A stretch of DNA of 64,000 nt, taken from NCBI RefSeq assembly GCF_001544275.1, contig NZ_BCQE01000017.1, forward strand, positions 25,157 through 89,156. The letters are read 5' to 3'. The translations under genes were made by a program, and so were the position numbers. The notes under the pieces were generated by a model that was not told where the DNA came from, ran no database searches, and was given only the letters and a program-made list of their open reading frames with translations. Source of the stretch: Enterococcus gallinarum NBRC 100675. GTDB lineage: Bacteria > Bacillota > Bacilli > Lactobacillales > Enterococcaceae. Of this stretch, positions 49,044-59,457 are shown piece by piece (the first letter of the stretch is position 1; every line of letters starts with the position of its first letter).

Positions 49044-49688
49044 CTAGCGCGTGTCATTTTCGGCAATGATATCCGTCACTTTCATCAAACGTGTCAATGT
49101 TGCTCGTTCATCCTCTGCTAAGTTGCTCTCAATGTATTGGATGGTTTCTGTCAACTTCGGAATTGTCATGTATTCTAGTGCGTTGACCCGCCTACGAGTC
49201 CGTTCGATTTCATTTGCCATCAGCTGACAAGTTTTTTCAATTTCAGCTAATTGTAGCATGACTGGCAAAATCTGATCCAGATGGGACAGAGAAAGATCCA
49301 ACTCACTTGTCGTACTAACAAAACCATATGAAAAATCATCATCCGAACTTTCTTCTTCATAAACAGGATTGAGTACCGGTACCTCCATGTTCATCACCGT
49401 GCGGCTTTGAACATCCAACGTCACTTTATTCAAAGGAATCATAAAAGCTTCTTGCAAGATCACATCAGGAATACTACTAGATGCCAAAACATACTCTTCC
49501 ATTCCAGCTTGTAACGCTGATTCCATTTGTTGGCGCAATTTTTGATTTTTTTTGACTAACTGAATGAATTGGCGAACCAACTCATCTTGTTTATCTTTCA
49601 ATAACTTATGTCCCCGAGTTGCCGTCGTCAAGCGTTTGCGAAGCCGACTCAATTCCATTCGAGTCGGATTGACATTCATTATTGCCAT
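49044..49688 (-). CDS. ntpD: V-type ATPase subunit D (central stalk)
   Basis: The rotor shaft that turns inside the A3B3 head is a long antiparallel coiled coil of 214 residues, opening [20 protein letters not shown], the family's hallmark start. It overlaps ntpB by 10 nt and is the last gene of the operon here; the ntpH and ntpJ genes known to follow in E. hirae are absent. Confidence 0.94.
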   Translation of the reverse strand: MAIMNVNPTRMELSRLRKRLTTATRGHKLLKDKQDELVRQFIQLVKKNQKLRQQMESALQAGMEEYVLASSSIPDVILQEAFMIPLNKVTLDVQSRTVMNMEVPVLNPVYEEESSDDDFSYGFVSTTSELDLSLSHLDQILPVMLQLAEIEKTCQLMANEIERTRRRVNALEYMTIPKLTETIQYIESNLAEDERATLTRLMKVTDIIAENDTR

Positions 49689-51076
49689 GAAGGATTCACA
49701 TCCTCCCCAGTAGGAAGATAGGCTTCAATAAATTCTTCTTTGATTCGGCTCAATTCTTGCTTCGGTAATGTAGCGAGCAATTTCCAGCCAATGTCCAATG
49801 TTTCTTCAATCGTTCGGTTGGTATCAAATCCTTGATTTACGTATTCTTTTTCAAAAAGATCCGCAAAACGAGCAAATTTCTTATCAATATCTGAAAGTGC
49901 GGATTCCCCTAATACGATCGACAGTTCTTTGGCAGCCTTCCCATCAGAATATGCCGCGTAGATTTGGTTCATCGTCGCCGCATGATCCCGCCGAGTCTTG
50001 CCTTCTCCGGTTCCTTTATCTTTCAGTCGGGACAAACTAGGTAGAATGTCCACTGGCGGATTGATGTTTCTCTTGTAAAGATCACGGGAAAGGATAATTT
50101 GTCCCTCTGTGATATAGCCGGTCAGATCGGGTATTGGGTGGGTCTTATCTCCATCCGGCATCGTCAAGATCGGAATTTGAGTGACGGATCCTTCTTTATC
50201 CATCAAACGTCCTGCCCGTTCATAAAGAGTCGCTAAGTTGGTGTACAAATAACCAGGATAACCGCGTCTGCCAGGAACTTCTCGGCGAGCAGCTGAAATT
50301 TCCCGCAGCGCTTCACAATAGTTTGTCATGTCGGTCATGATAACTAATACATGCATCCCTTTTTCAAAAGCTAAGTACTCGGCTGCTGTTAATGCCATTT
50401 TCGGTGTAGCAATCCGCTCAATGGCTGGATCATTGGCTAAGTTCATGAACAATACCGAGCGATCCAATGCACCGGTTTTGCGAAACTCTTCTACAAAGAA
50501 TTCAGCTTCTTCGAAAGGAATGCCGATCGCCGCAAAAACGATGGCAAAGTTACCTTCTTGACTTGGCACAGTCGCTTGACGGGCAATCTGTGCTGCAATT
50601 TCCTTATGAGGCAATCCTGACGCAGAAAAGATCGGCAGTTTTTGACCACGGACCAACGTGTTCAAGTGATCGATCGTTGAGATCCCCGTTTGAATGAACT
50701 CATCTGGAAAATCTCTGGCCATTGGATTGATGGCTTCGCCATTGACGTCGATTCGTTTTTCTGGAATGATCTGCGGTCCATCATCCTTAGGCTTACCTAG
50801 TCCATCAAAGACACGTCCCATCATATCTGGCGATACACCAAGCGTTAAACCCGTTCCTAAAAAGCGGGCTTTACTCTCTTCTGCACTCAGGTTACTAGTG
50901 CCTTCAAAAACCTGTACAACGGCATAATCATCACTGACTTCTAAAACCTGCCCTTGACGAACCTCGCCACTGTCCATTCGTACTTGGACAAGCTCGTCAA
51001 ATTTGACGCCTTTGACATTTTCTACCACCATCAAAGGACCAGCGATTTCCGAGACTGTTCGATATTCTTTTAGCAT
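49679..51076 (-). CDS. ntpB: V-type ATPase subunit B
   Basis: This is the non-catalytic, nucleotide-binding-related subunit of the A3B3 head (465 residues). It lacks a canonical Walker A lysine motif and carries the family segments [19 protein letters not shown] and [20 protein letters not shown]. Its start is adjacent to the ntpA stop. Confidence 0.96.
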   Translation of the reverse strand: MLKEYRTVSEIAGPLMVVENVKGVKFDELVQVRMDSGEVRQGQVLEVSDDYAVVQVFEGTSNLSAEESKARFLGTGLTLGVSPDMMGRVFDGLGKPKDDGPQIIPEKRIDVNGEAINPMARDFPDEFIQTGISTIDHLNTLVRGQKLPIFSASGLPHKEIAAQIARQATVPSQEGNFAIVFAAIGIPFEEAEFFVEEFRKTGALDRSVLFMNLANDPAIERIATPKMALTAAEYLAFEKGMHVLVIMTDMTNYCEALREISAARREVPGRRGYPGYLYTNLATLYERAGRLMDKEGSVTQIPILTMPDGDKTHPIPDLTGYITEGQIILSRDLYKRNINPPVDILPSLSRLKDKGTGEGKTRRDHAATMNQIYAAYSDGKAAKELSIVLGESALSDIDKKFARFADLFEKEYVNQGFDTNRTIEETLDIGWKLLATLPKQELSRIKEEFIEAYLPTGEDVNPSWQ

Positions 51077-52857
51077 TAATGAATTCCTCCAGTCTCTACG
51101 ATTTTTTGTAATAATGCTTTCGTGTCCTGTTTGATTGCATCTAAACGTGTTAGTTCTTCTTCAGGAATATATTTACTGCGGGCGATCCGTTCTCGCAGAT
51201 CGATGGTACCTTTGGTTATATCATCAAGATACGCCCCTAGCTGCAAGGCCCGTTTTGCTTGTTCATCAAAATATAAAATATTTTCTAGCATTTTAAATTG
51301 CTTATTTCTTGACGTATAGGTGTCCACGTCATCAAAAGCGTTCTGCTGCAGATAATCTTGACGTAAAGAACGAGCCGTCATCATCGTCAAACGATCTTTC
51401 TGAGAGAGAGAATCCATTCCCACTAGCTGAACGATTTCTTCTAAGCGGCTTTCTTCTTGCAAGGTCGCCATTGCTTCATTGACCATCTCCGACCAGCGAG
51501 GTCCCATCAACTGATCTAAATAAGAATTGATTTGATCTTCATACAAAGAATAGGAGTTAAGCCAATTAATAGAAGGAAAATGCCGCTTTTGTGCCAACAT
51601 ACTGTCCAATGCCCAGAAAACTTTCACGATCCGCAACGTGTTTTGAGTAACTGGTTCTGAGATATCCCCTCCAGCTGGCGAAACAGCACCAATAGCTGTA
51701 ATACTGCCCTCTCGAGGCTCCGATCCCAACGAACGGAACCGACCAGCACGCTCATAGTATTCCGCGATCCGGCTGCCTAAATAGGCTGGATATCCTTCAT
51801 CTCCAGGAATTTCTTGTAAACGACCGCTCATTTCTCGTAATGCTTCGGCCCATCGTGAAGTCGAATCTGCCATGATCGCTACACTGTATCCCATATCCCG
51901 ATAATATTCAGCAATAGTGATTCCTGTATAGATCGACGCTTCACGAGCTGCAACTGGCATATTTGAAGTATTGGCAATCAAAACGGTTCGTTCCATGATC
52001 GATTCACCCGTGTGAGGATCGATCAATTCTGGGAATTCATTGATAACATCTTTCATTTCATTGCCGCGTTCGCCACAACCAACATACACAACGATGTCGA
52101 CATCCGACCATTTCGCGATTTGATGCTGAACAACGGTTTTTCCTGCACCAAAAGGTCCCGGCACAGCTGCCGAGCCACCTTTAGCTACCGGAAAGAAGGT
52201 ATCGATCACCCGTTGACCAGTGACTAATGGTTCACCCGGATTTAACTTTGCTGCCGTCGGTCTAGGCTTACGGACAGGCCATTTTTGCATCATAGTCAAA
52301 CGTTGTTCGCCTTCTGCCGTCTCTAAAAGACAAATCGGTTCAGTAATAGCGTAATTACCTACCATGATTTCCTTTACAGTGCCTTTTACACCTGGCGGAA
52401 CCATAACTTTGTGTTCAATGGCTGTTGTTTCTTGAACAAGTCCTAGAATGTCTCCAGCTTGTACGTTGTCCCCTACTTTGACTTGCGGCATGAACGTCCA
52501 TTTTTTTTGACGATTTAGCGGGTCAATGGTCACACCCCGTTCCAAAAAATCACTCTCCGTTTGATTCATAAAGGTATCTAATGGACGTTGAATACCATCA
52601 AACATTTCTGTCAGCAAGCCAGGGGCTAATTCAACCGATAACGGAGCCCCTGTTGATTCAACGGGTTCGCCCGGTCCAATTCCTGCTGTTTCTTCATATA
52701 CCTGGATCGACACGAGACCTTTCTTGATCTCGATGATTTCTCCAATCAAGCCTTTTTCACTGACTTTACAGATTTCATGGATCTTAGCTCCTGATAAACC
52801 TGAGGCCGTGACCAAGGGACCAGATACTTTTTCTATTGTGCCAAATGCCACATGCAT
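51076..52857 (-). CDS. ntpA: V-type ATPase catalytic subunit A
   Basis: The 593-residue ATP-hydrolysing subunit has Walker [14 protein letters not shown], the GER motif in [12 protein letters not shown] and the V-type non-homologous insertion between residues of the N-terminal half. The ATG at 52857 lies only one base after AGGAGGA; a GTG two codons later (52851) is better spaced and may be the true start. Confidence 0.97.
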   Translation of the reverse strand: MHVAFGTIEKVSGPLVTASGLSGAKIHEICKVSEKGLIGEIIEIKKGLVSIQVYEETAGIGPGEPVESTGAPLSVELAPGLLTEMFDGIQRPLDTFMNQTESDFLERGVTIDPLNRQKKWTFMPQVKVGDNVQAGDILGLVQETTAIEHKVMVPPGVKGTVKEIMVGNYAITEPICLLETAEGEQRLTMMQKWPVRKPRPTAAKLNPGEPLVTGQRVIDTFFPVAKGGSAAVPGPFGAGKTVVQHQIAKWSDVDIVVYVGCGERGNEMKDVINEFPELIDPHTGESIMERTVLIANTSNMPVAAREASIYTGITIAEYYRDMGYSVAIMADSTSRWAEALREMSGRLQEIPGDEGYPAYLGSRIAEYYERAGRFRSLGSEPREGSITAIGAVSPAGGDISEPVTQNTLRIVKVFWALDSMLAQKRHFPSINWLNSYSLYEDQINSYLDQLMGPRWSEMVNEAMATLQEESRLEEIVQLVGMDSLSQKDRLTMMTARSLRQDYLQQNAFDDVDTYTSRNKQFKMLENILYFDEQAKRALQLGAYLDDITKGTIDLRERIARSKYIPEEELTRLDAIKQDTKALLQKIVETGGIH

Positions 52858-52882
52858 TCCTCCTAGTTGCCGTACTTCTCTT

Positions 52883-53197
52883 TTAAGAATCTAATATATT
52901 CATTCCAACAGCTTTCTCGACATTCTGCTGGATCCGTGCCATTCCGATCCCTAGACTCCCTGTACTGCTGGGGATGGGGATGATGGCTGGTGTGGGTAGT
53001 TCTTCGTATTGTCGAATGATTGACTCCAACTGTTCAATCAATCGCTCGGTCAAGAAGATCACCCCATAGTCTTCTGCCATTTCCTGCAGCTGTTGCGCGG
53101 CTTCTTCAAGATCGTCTACAGGATAGATATCGATCCCTAGACCTTTGAAGGGCAAAATTGAATTTTTGCCACCCATCATTGCTATTTTTTTATTCAT
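52883..53197 (-). CDS. ntpG: V-type ATPase subunit F (NtpG)
   Basis: The small central-stalk subunit (about 104 residues) begins [20 protein letters not shown] and contains the Rossmann-like pattern [18 protein letters not shown] use the ATG at 53197, which overlaps the ntpC stop by 8 nt. Confidence 0.9.
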   Translation of the reverse strand: MNKKIAMMGGKNSILPFKGLGIDIYPVDDLEEAAQQLQEMAEDYGVIFLTERLIEQLESIIRQYEELPTPAIIPIPSSTGSLGIGMARIQQNVEKAVGMNILDS

Positions 53198-54191
53198 ACG
53201 TATCACGCACCCGACTTCTTAATATCTCTTCCGGTACTTTATTGATTTTTCCAATCAAAATAATCCGTAAATTTTTACTTTCGATTTCTTTTGCATACAA
53301 GTAACCGATCATCGCAGATGGACCGAATGGTACGATTTTTTGTTCTTTCAATTTTGCCATCAAAAAGTTATCTTTTCGCAGATCAAACGTATTGAGGGTC
53401 TTCTTCTCAATCAGTTCTTCATAGCTGTGATTGATCAAATTTTTGTAAGGTGTATTTTGCAGATACTGGACAAAAACTTCCAAAGACGTCGTGATTGCTT
53501 CCAACAGTTCTTTTGCAGGGAGAGTCCCATTATCTGCTAGAACAGCGCTGATAAAGCCTCGATGACGCTTCATGGCGTAACTACGTAGTGCTGTCGAAAT
53601 ATTAAAAATATCTACTTGCCGTTGAATGATTCCTTGTAAAAACGGATCATCATATCGCTTGCCGATTGACCAAAGATGTTCCCAAAAATGATTGTCAAAA
53701 ATGATATCTATGGATTGAATCTCATGATAATTTTCGATATAGGAAAATACTTCATCGATACAAGCAATCATTGGCTGCTCTGCGTGCGCACTTTTTCTTG
53801 TGTTGACCAAATCTTTCAATTCATTTAAAGGCATGGTTCCGATCGGTACCAAAAATTCAGAAAAGTCTTGTTTCATGAATTTAGCTTTTACTAACACCTT
53901 CAGATTTTGATAATCATAGCGAAGGGCAAAATAATCCACCACAGAACGATCAGGTGTTAGCTGATACAAGTTTTCATATACTCGTTTTAATTCTGCGGTC
54001 AATACTTGTTCAAAATCATGGACTCGATCTTCTTCATTGATAAAATCACCATAAACGGTTTCTCGCAAAAGAGCATAAACTTCTTCGGCACTGTTGGCAG
54101 AAAGCATACGTTCGTAACGGCTGCGACTGATCAATTCCGCTTCATAGGTTCGTATTCGTGTATTCAGCGTGTTGTATTTGATATCTTCCAT
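53190..54191 (-). CDS. ntpC: V-type ATPase subunit C (d)
   Basis: This 333-residue funnel-shaped subunit connects the rotor shaft to the membrane ring. It has the helical family pattern (MLSANSAEEVYALLRETVYG, DYFALRYDYQNLKVLVKAKF). It sits between ntpE and ntpG, in the E. hirae order. Confidence 0.93.
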   Translation of the reverse strand: MEDIKYNTLNTRIRTYEAELISRSRYERMLSANSAEEVYALLRETVYGDFINEEDRVHDFEQVLTAELKRVYENLYQLTPDRSVVDYFALRYDYQNLKVLVKAKFMKQDFSEFLVPIGTMPLNELKDLVNTRKSAHAEQPMIACIDEVFSYIENYHEIQSIDIIFDNHFWEHLWSIGKRYDDPFLQGIIQRQVDIFNISTALRSYAMKRHRGFISAVLADNGTLPAKELLEAITTSLEVFVQYLQNTPYKNLINHSYEELIEKKTLNTFDLRKDNFLMAKLKEQKIVPFGPSAMIGYLYAKEIESKNLRIILIGKINKVPEEILRSRVRDTYE

Positions 54192-54203
54192 TTTTACACC
54201 CGC

Positions 54204-54794
54204 TTACTGTTCAAAAATCAATTGCAGTAATGTATGGCTCAACTCTTCTTTGCTGGCATCCAATAACGCATCAAACGTAAAGTTCAGCTCAATATCGCCT
54301 TGGCGCAGTAAAAATCCGCCTTTTCTCGGCAAAACTTGTTTTGCAACTGTTAGTCGACATTCAGGAATCGTTTGTTGAATCTCTTTCAAAAAACCTTCTG
54401 TCAGCAGATGCGCACTTTTTTCTCCTAGTACCAATTCAACTTCACCAGAAACCTGTGCTTCTTGTACTCCTTTTGTGACGAATGCTTGAAAATCAGCGGC
54501 TTCCATTTGGTTCAAGCGCTTAAGTGCTTCACTAAACAATTCTTCCAAAACTGATTGTTTCGCAGCAAGCACTTTATTGCGAGACTGAATGTGAATATCG
54601 GAAATCTGCAAATACATTTCTGCCCGTTTTTCTTTTTCAAATTGAGCCAAACGATCAGAAAGTTGTTCTTCTAGTTGAGAACGTTTGAGACGCTCCTGTT
54701 TTTCAATTTCTACTTGCGCATCATTAAGGACCAACTGATACTTCTTTTCAGCATCTGCTGTGATTTTTTCGGTTAATCGCGTAATATCAGACAT
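54204..54794 (-). CDS. ntpE: V-type ATPase subunit E (peripheral stalk)
   Basis: This is a 196-residue coiled-coil stator subunit, with a heptad-rich N-terminal half (EKKYQLVLNDAQVEIEKQER) and a globular C-terminus. It pairs with NtpF to hold the A3B3 head still against the turning rotor. Confidence 0.92.
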   Translation of the reverse strand: MSDITRLTEKITADAEKKYQLVLNDAQVEIEKQERLKRSQLEEQLSDRLAQFEKEKRAEMYLQISDIHIQSRNKVLAAKQSVLEELFSEALKRLNQMEAADFQAFVTKGVQEAQVSGEVELVLGEKSAHLLTEGFLKEIQQTIPECRLTVAKQVLPRKGGFLLRQGDIELNFTFDALLDASKEELSHTLLQLIFEQ

Positions 54795-54807
54795 CTTTCT
54801 CCCCCTC

Positions 54808-55281
54808 TTAATTTAAGACTAGCAAGAAGGAAATAACGAAACCTAAGATACAATACGTTTCCATCATCGCTACATAAATGATCCCTTTTGTCACGTGCTC
54901 CGGTTTCTTGGCTAAAATCTGCATAGCGGCACTTGCAGCACGTCCTTGCCATCTTCCGGCAACGATTGCTGTCAACGCAATAGGTAAAGAAGCGATAAAT
55001 AGGTACATTCCTCTATCAAGGGAGATCGTTCCGCTCATTTGACCAAAAATCATGAATGAGATAACAAAACCGTATAGTCCCTGGGTACTTGATAACAGTT
55101 CCAAGATCAAGGCCTGTCCAAATTTTTCTGGTTGCTCTGCAGTCAATCCTGCTGCGGCTTCACTGGTCATACCGACCCCGATCGTTGAGCCGATCCCACC
55201 ACAAATTGTTGCTGTAGCTACACCTAATGCGGCAAAAACTAACCCGCCATTTTCATAAAAGAAACTAATCCAATTTTCCAT
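54808..55281 (-). CDS. ntpK: V-type ATPase membrane ring subunit K
   Basis: This 157-residue rotor-ring subunit has four membrane helices, two repeats of a hairpin. The ion-binding Glu is Glu141 in METYCILGF, and the residues known to ligate Na+ in E. hirae NtpK are present (Thr66 and Gln67 in SSTQG, Gln112 in RWQG), so Na+ is the probable coupling ion. It overlaps ntpI by 17 nt. Confidence 0.95.
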   Translation of the reverse strand: MENWISFFYENGGLVFAALGVATATICGGIGSTIGVGMTSEAAAGLTAEQPEKFGQALILELLSSTQGLYGFVISFMIFGQMSGTISLDRGMYLFIASLPIALTAIVAGRWQGRAASAAMQILAKKPEHVTKGIIYVAMMETYCILGFVISFLLVLN

Positions 55282-57259
55282 TCTTTTCCTCCTGCATTTT
55301 CTCTTCTGAGATAACTTCTACGTATTTTTCATCGGTTTTGAAAGGTACAAATGCTCGTCCCCCACCGGTGAAAAATTTTCCGAAATATTCTAAATACTGT
55401 AAACGAATACCATGAACATACGCACTTAAATAGCTTAAAAAGATATTTAATGCATGCAGCGCCACAAAAAGCAAAATACCGACTGTGAAACGCGCAGCTA
55501 TTGGTAAATAACTGATGATCAAATTGAATGCGGATGCGATACTGCCCCCTGCGACTCCTAACGCCATGAGTCGTGTGAAACTGATCATATCCCCTACGTA
55601 ATTCGTAACATCCATTAATCCATATAGTCCTGAGCCGATTTTACCAGCTAGTGTTTTGCCTTCTAAACTACCGCCAAATACAACTGCCACTAAGCTAGCG
55701 ATAATCATGATCAAACCAATGGTTTGTAAAGGCGAATCAGGCAACAACAACATTCCTGCTGCCAATAGAACAACACTGATCAAAAAGACCATCCAAGATC
55801 CAGCCTGAAAAACAGCCTGTAGCTTCTGATCTTTTCGTTTCCAAAGGACATAAAACTTCAAAGCTAATCCAAACATGATTTGGATATATCCGAAAATGAT
55901 CGACAAGACCAAAATCTGATTGACATCTTCTTGGGCTGATAACAATTGGAATGAAAATTCAAAGCCAAAGAAATTACCATAAATCAAGCCCCAAATAATC
56001 GTGGGAATCGAACAAAGCTGAAACAGCGTCAAATTTTGTTCCAATCCTTTACTTAGATGAAAGAATTTTTTGCCCAATAATGTTGCCAAAAACAGTAATA
56101 ATCCATAGCCGAAATCTGCAACCATCATTCCAAATGCAACCATATAAAAAGGCGCCATAAACGGTGTAGGATCTAATTCATCATACTGGGGCAGACTATA
56201 CATCCGCACTAACCCTTCAAAGGGTTGTATCCACCGCGAATTATTCAACAAAATCGGAACATCCTCGATTTCTTGTTCTTTCACTTGTTGGTATTCAAGA
56301 TGAAAAGCATCTTTGCTGGCCTGTTGGATCCTTTTCTCCAGTTCTGCTGCTTGCTCAACAGGGATCCAGCCTGAAATAGCTACGGCATGAGCCGAACGAA
56401 GCAACTTTTCATTACTCTGAGCTCGTTTGATCGCGCCATCTAAATACTCTGCTACGAGACGCAATTGTCCCTGCTCTTCGCTCATTGCACGTAAGGCGTG
56501 TTTGATTGTTTTTTCTTCCTCAATCAATGCGTGGGATTTTTCTTTTACATGTTGCAGGTCATCTTTGGGCAGACCTGAATAGGGATAGGTATACTGCTCG
56601 AATGCAGTCTTTTTTAAAAGGGAACTTACTTTATCTTTAACATCTTTATGGAAAAGAACGAATAAGTATGTAGTCGTTTGTGATTGATAAACTGTTTCAA
56701 AATAAACGAGGGGCAGTTTTTCGCAACCCTTTGTGAAAGCCGCAAATTCTGAATTTGGGAGCGAACCTAATAGGCCACCTGATTTTTTTAATTCATTCAA
56801 AATCTGAGGACGGTCTTCAAAATATTTCCATTTATTCAGTTCTGCTTCTTGAGCCAAAAGCTCTCGTTTTTCTTGTTCGATCAATCGCAGACGTTTGTCT
56901 TGTTTTCGAAGTGTTTGACAAACTTCTTGCCAAGGATAAGTATGAGCGGCTTGCGCTAATTCGTGAAGTGTGTACCGCTTGATTGGTTGCCGAAGTTTTT
57001 CCAGCATTCCTTTTTTTGGAACATATTCCTCTAATAATTGCAGTCCCCAATTTACTTGATCAAATTGGTTTTCTACTTCTTCAGTCTGTTTCTGTTCATC
57101 ACGAACGGGTGTTAACACGCCTGTGGTTTCATCTGACTCATAATACATTTCAGAAAAAAGCAATTCGACACCTTGAAAGTCTTGCAACTGATGTAAAACG
57201 GCATCTTTTTGTTCGTAAAAGGTCAACAGGCTGAATTTTTGCATTTTTGCAATCGCCAT
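55265..57259 (-). CDS. ntpI: V-type ATPase membrane stator subunit I (a)
   Basis: The 664-residue protein has a cytoplasmic N-terminal half with coiled coils (to about residue 370) and a membrane half with about eight helices, including SFTRLMALGVAGGSIASAFN, which carries the essential arginine. It forms the ion half-channels against the K ring. Its start lies directly after the ntpF stop. Confidence 0.94.
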   Translation of the reverse strand: MAIAKMQKFSLLTFYEQKDAVLHQLQDFQGVELLFSEMYYESDETTGVLTPVRDEQKQTEEVENQFDQVNWGLQLLEEYVPKKGMLEKLRQPIKRYTLHELAQAAHTYPWQEVCQTLRKQDKRLRLIEQEKRELLAQEAELNKWKYFEDRPQILNELKKSGGLLGSLPNSEFAAFTKGCEKLPLVYFETVYQSQTTTYLFVLFHKDVKDKVSSLLKKTAFEQYTYPYSGLPKDDLQHVKEKSHALIEEEKTIKHALRAMSEEQGQLRLVAEYLDGAIKRAQSNEKLLRSAHAVAISGWIPVEQAAELEKRIQQASKDAFHLEYQQVKEQEIEDVPILLNNSRWIQPFEGLVRMYSLPQYDELDPTPFMAPFYMVAFGMMVADFGYGLLLFLATLLGKKFFHLSKGLEQNLTLFQLCSIPTIIWGLIYGNFFGFEFSFQLLSAQEDVNQILVLSIIFGYIQIMFGLALKFYVLWKRKDQKLQAVFQAGSWMVFLISVVLLAAGMLLLPDSPLQTIGLIMIIASLVAVVFGGSLEGKTLAGKIGSGLYGLMDVTNYVGDMISFTRLMALGVAGGSIASAFNLIISYLPIAARFTVGILLFVALHALNIFLSYLSAYVHGIRLQYLEYFGKFFTGGGRAFVPFKTDEKYVEVISEEKMQEEKNGKLD

Positions 57260-57571
57260 CTATGTCACAACCTTATTTATTATTATTGCCAATGCTTGTT
57301 CTTTCAACTCAGCTGAAATCGTGCGCAATGTCTCAACTTCCTCTTTTGTTTTTGCCACAAGAGGTTGTTTTGATTGCTCAAATTCCGTTGCAACTTTTTC
57401 TTCGATCATTCGTTGTGCTTCACGTTCTTTTTGTACCAATTCTTTCTGGAATGCTGAAATTCTTGTTTGACTTTCATGGATCAGTTGTTTTTTTTCAGCT
57501 TCCGCTTTCGTGTTTTTTTGTTCTGCAAACTCTTCTGCTTCTTGCAGCAAACGAATGGCATCTACAGACAT
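57260..57571 (-). CDS. ntpF: V-type ATPase subunit F/H-like stalk protein (NtpF)
   Basis: This first gene of the operon encodes a 103-residue, almost wholly coiled-coil protein (LLQEAEEFAEQKNTKAEAEK). It forms the peripheral stalk with NtpE. No consensus promoter is evident in the 370-bp upstream gap, which holds a terminator and the T-box-like remnant described separately. Confidence 0.88.
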   Translation of the reverse strand: MSVDAIRLLQEAEEFAEQKNTKAEAEKKQLIHESQTRISAFQKELVQKEREAQRMIEEKVATEFEQSKQPLVAKTKEEVETLRTISAELKEQALAIIINKVVT

Positions 57572-57829
57572 TCTCTCACCTACTTTCTACTTTTTTCCGC
57601 GAAAAAAAACCATTACGAATCAAGCGATCGCTGTTCGTATGGTGTTAAAATTTAATAAGTGTCACCTACTCACACTTACCCGCGTCACTAATATAACCGT
57701 AACATATATTTTGTAGTATAACAAGGTTTCATCTGTTTTTTTATAATCTTTACATATAAAATTTACATTTTTTGCACATTTTCACGAAAAGTAATCCCTT
57801 TCATTATAATGGAGGTTTTTTAATCAAAT

Positions 57830-57872
57830 AAAAAAAAGATGAAAGAAAAATGACTTCCTCTCATCTTTTTTA
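57830..57872. terminator. Terminator downstream of arcA
   Basis: AAAAAAGATGA and TCATCTTTTTT pair across an 18-nt loop, with U-runs on both strands. Confidence 0.75.
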
Positions 57873-57875
57873 AAC

Positions 57876-57903
57876 GTCCTAATTTGTGATACCACCTGTT
57901 TTT
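57876..57903 (-). promoter_or_regulatory. T-box-like sequence without its leader
   Basis: On the minus strand AGGTGGTATCACAAATTAGG closely resembles the conserved T-box antiterminator of lactobacilli and enterococci (AGGTGGTACCACG). It is followed, as in true T-boxes, by a terminator (57830-57872). But arcA ends only 39 nt upstream, so there is no room for Stem I with a specifier loop, and no gene follows for about 260 bp. It looks like a remnant. Confidence 0.45.
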
Positions 57904-57941
57904 TGATGATAAAAAAACACTTGAGTCAGCTAGTCATTCTA

Positions 57942-59165
57942 TCAATCAGCTGTACGAATAAACGGCATACTCATGCAGCGGGGACCGCCACGGCCCCTTA
58001 CTAATTCACTACCTGGAATTTGATGTAATTTAATACCGGCCTCTGCTAAAAGTTGGTTCGTAATAGTATTCCGGTCATAGACGATCACTTCACCAGGCGC
58101 GATGGCTAATGTGTTTGATCCATCGTTCCATTGCTCTCTGGCAGCTGCCGTGATATCGTCCCCGCCACAACGAATCAACTCGACTGCCGGCAAGTCCAAA
58201 TAACGGCATAAAATGTGATCTAACGTATCTTTTTCTTCAACTACTTTGACTCCTTGTCCTTGCTTTGTAATAGAGAACAAGGTTAGTTCACCTTCTATTT
58301 CAGGGTGAATCGTAAACTTGTCTTTATCAATCATGGTAAAGACCGTATCCAGATGCATAAATTTCCGTTCAGAACCAATATCAAATGCTAAAATATGTTC
58401 AAATGATGGTTCCATTGAAAAAATGTTTTCAGCAATTTTTTCAATGGAGTGCACTTCTGTACGCTGGGAAATACCGATCGCTAATACATACTGGGACAAG
58501 ACAAGCTGATCCCCACCTTCGATACGTGCAGGTTCTTCTCGATCATACAAGAAATTGACCGATGGCTTGGCGTACTGTGGATGGTGCTTGAAAATGTACT
58601 GTCCATAAAGCGTTTCTCTTCGACGAGTTTCCGAAAACATCCGGTTAAGAGAAACGCTATGACCTATAATAGCAAACGGATCTCTTGTAAAATAAAGGTT
58701 CGGCATCGGATCAATAATAAATGGATAATCATTTTCCCGCATTGCTGACAAACTTGCAGTCTTCGATATGGAAAGATCCTGTTTTTTTAACCCCGCCATC
58801 GTTTGATCAATAAACGTTCGTTCGTCTTTAATCGAAAGAAAATAGTCTCTAACTTCATTTAATACATCTTGATCTTTTATTTTCGTCTCTTGCAAATAAT
58901 CATCCAAGAAAGCTTCCTTACATCCTGAAAGCTGTAATGTTTCAGCAGCCAGATCTTCTAAATAAACCACTTCACAGCCATTCTCTACTAAAACTTTTGC
59001 AAAAAAATCATGTTCTTGTTGGGCTTGTGCCAAAAATGGAATATCGTCAAACAACAAGTCTTCTAAATAATCCGGCATCAAGTTTTCAAGTTCTGCACCG
59101 GGACGATGGAGCATCACCCGTTTTAACGGTCCAATTTCTGAAAATATTTGTATGGGTTTTGACAT
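57942..59165 (-). CDS. arcA: Arginine deiminase
   Basis: It hydrolyses arginine to citrulline and ammonia, the first step of the arginine deiminase pathway. The 407-residue enzyme has the substrate motifs [12 protein letters not shown] and RIEGGD, the catalytic His in [12 protein letters not shown] and the nucleophile Cys397 in [11 protein letters not shown]. The ATG at 59165 is 10 nt after AAAGGA. Unusually no arcB, arcC, arcR or arcD adjoins it: a terminator follows and the V-ATPase operon comes next. The other steps would have to be encoded elsewhere. Confidence 0.95.
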   Translation of the reverse strand: MSKPIQIFSEIGPLKRVMLHRPGAELENLMPDYLEDLLFDDIPFLAQAQQEHDFFAKVLVENGCEVVYLEDLAAETLQLSGCKEAFLDDYLQETKIKDQDVLNEVRDYFLSIKDERTFIDQTMAGLKKQDLSISKTASLSAMRENDYPFIIDPMPNLYFTRDPFAIIGHSVSLNRMFSETRRRETLYGQYIFKHHPQYAKPSVNFLYDREEPARIEGGDQLVLSQYVLAIGISQRTEVHSIEKIAENIFSMEPSFEHILAFDIGSERKFMHLDTVFTMIDKDKFTIHPEIEGELTLFSITKQGQGVKVVEEKDTLDHILCRYLDLPAVELIRCGGDDITAAAREQWNDGSNTLAIAPGEVIVYDRNTITNQLLAEAGIKLHQIPGSELVRGRGGPRCMSMPFIRTAD

Positions 59166-59379
59166 AACCAACCATTCCTTTCGCTCATTTCAAAAATGCT
59201 GAAGATGTGCATAAATATAAAAGAACATCTAATAATAATACATCTTCATTAAGAATTGAGTGTTATCAATTATAGTTAATTGTAGGTTGAAAATAAAAAA
59301 ACAGCAAGTAATATGGTTCTCGTGTATTGAGATCGGTTTGAACATTTTACAGATATTTGTATTATTTCATGCACCTTTT

Positions 59380-59416
59380 TGCTAACGCTTTCAGCTTTTA
59401 CTTTTTTTGTTATGAT
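59380..59416 (+). promoter_or_regulatory. cre site and extended -10 promoter of the GH42 gene
   Basis: TGCTAACGCTTTCA (59380-59393) matches the CcpA-binding consensus TGWNANCGNTNWCA at 13 of 14 positions. It covers the -35 position of a promoter with an extended -10, TGT-TATGAT (59408-59416). This predicts carbon catabolite repression. The rest of the 292-bp gap to arcA is A/T-rich with no gene. Confidence 0.65.
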
Positions 59417-59457
59417 TGAAACAAATATGTCTTACTATGAGAAAGGAAGTTTAACAG

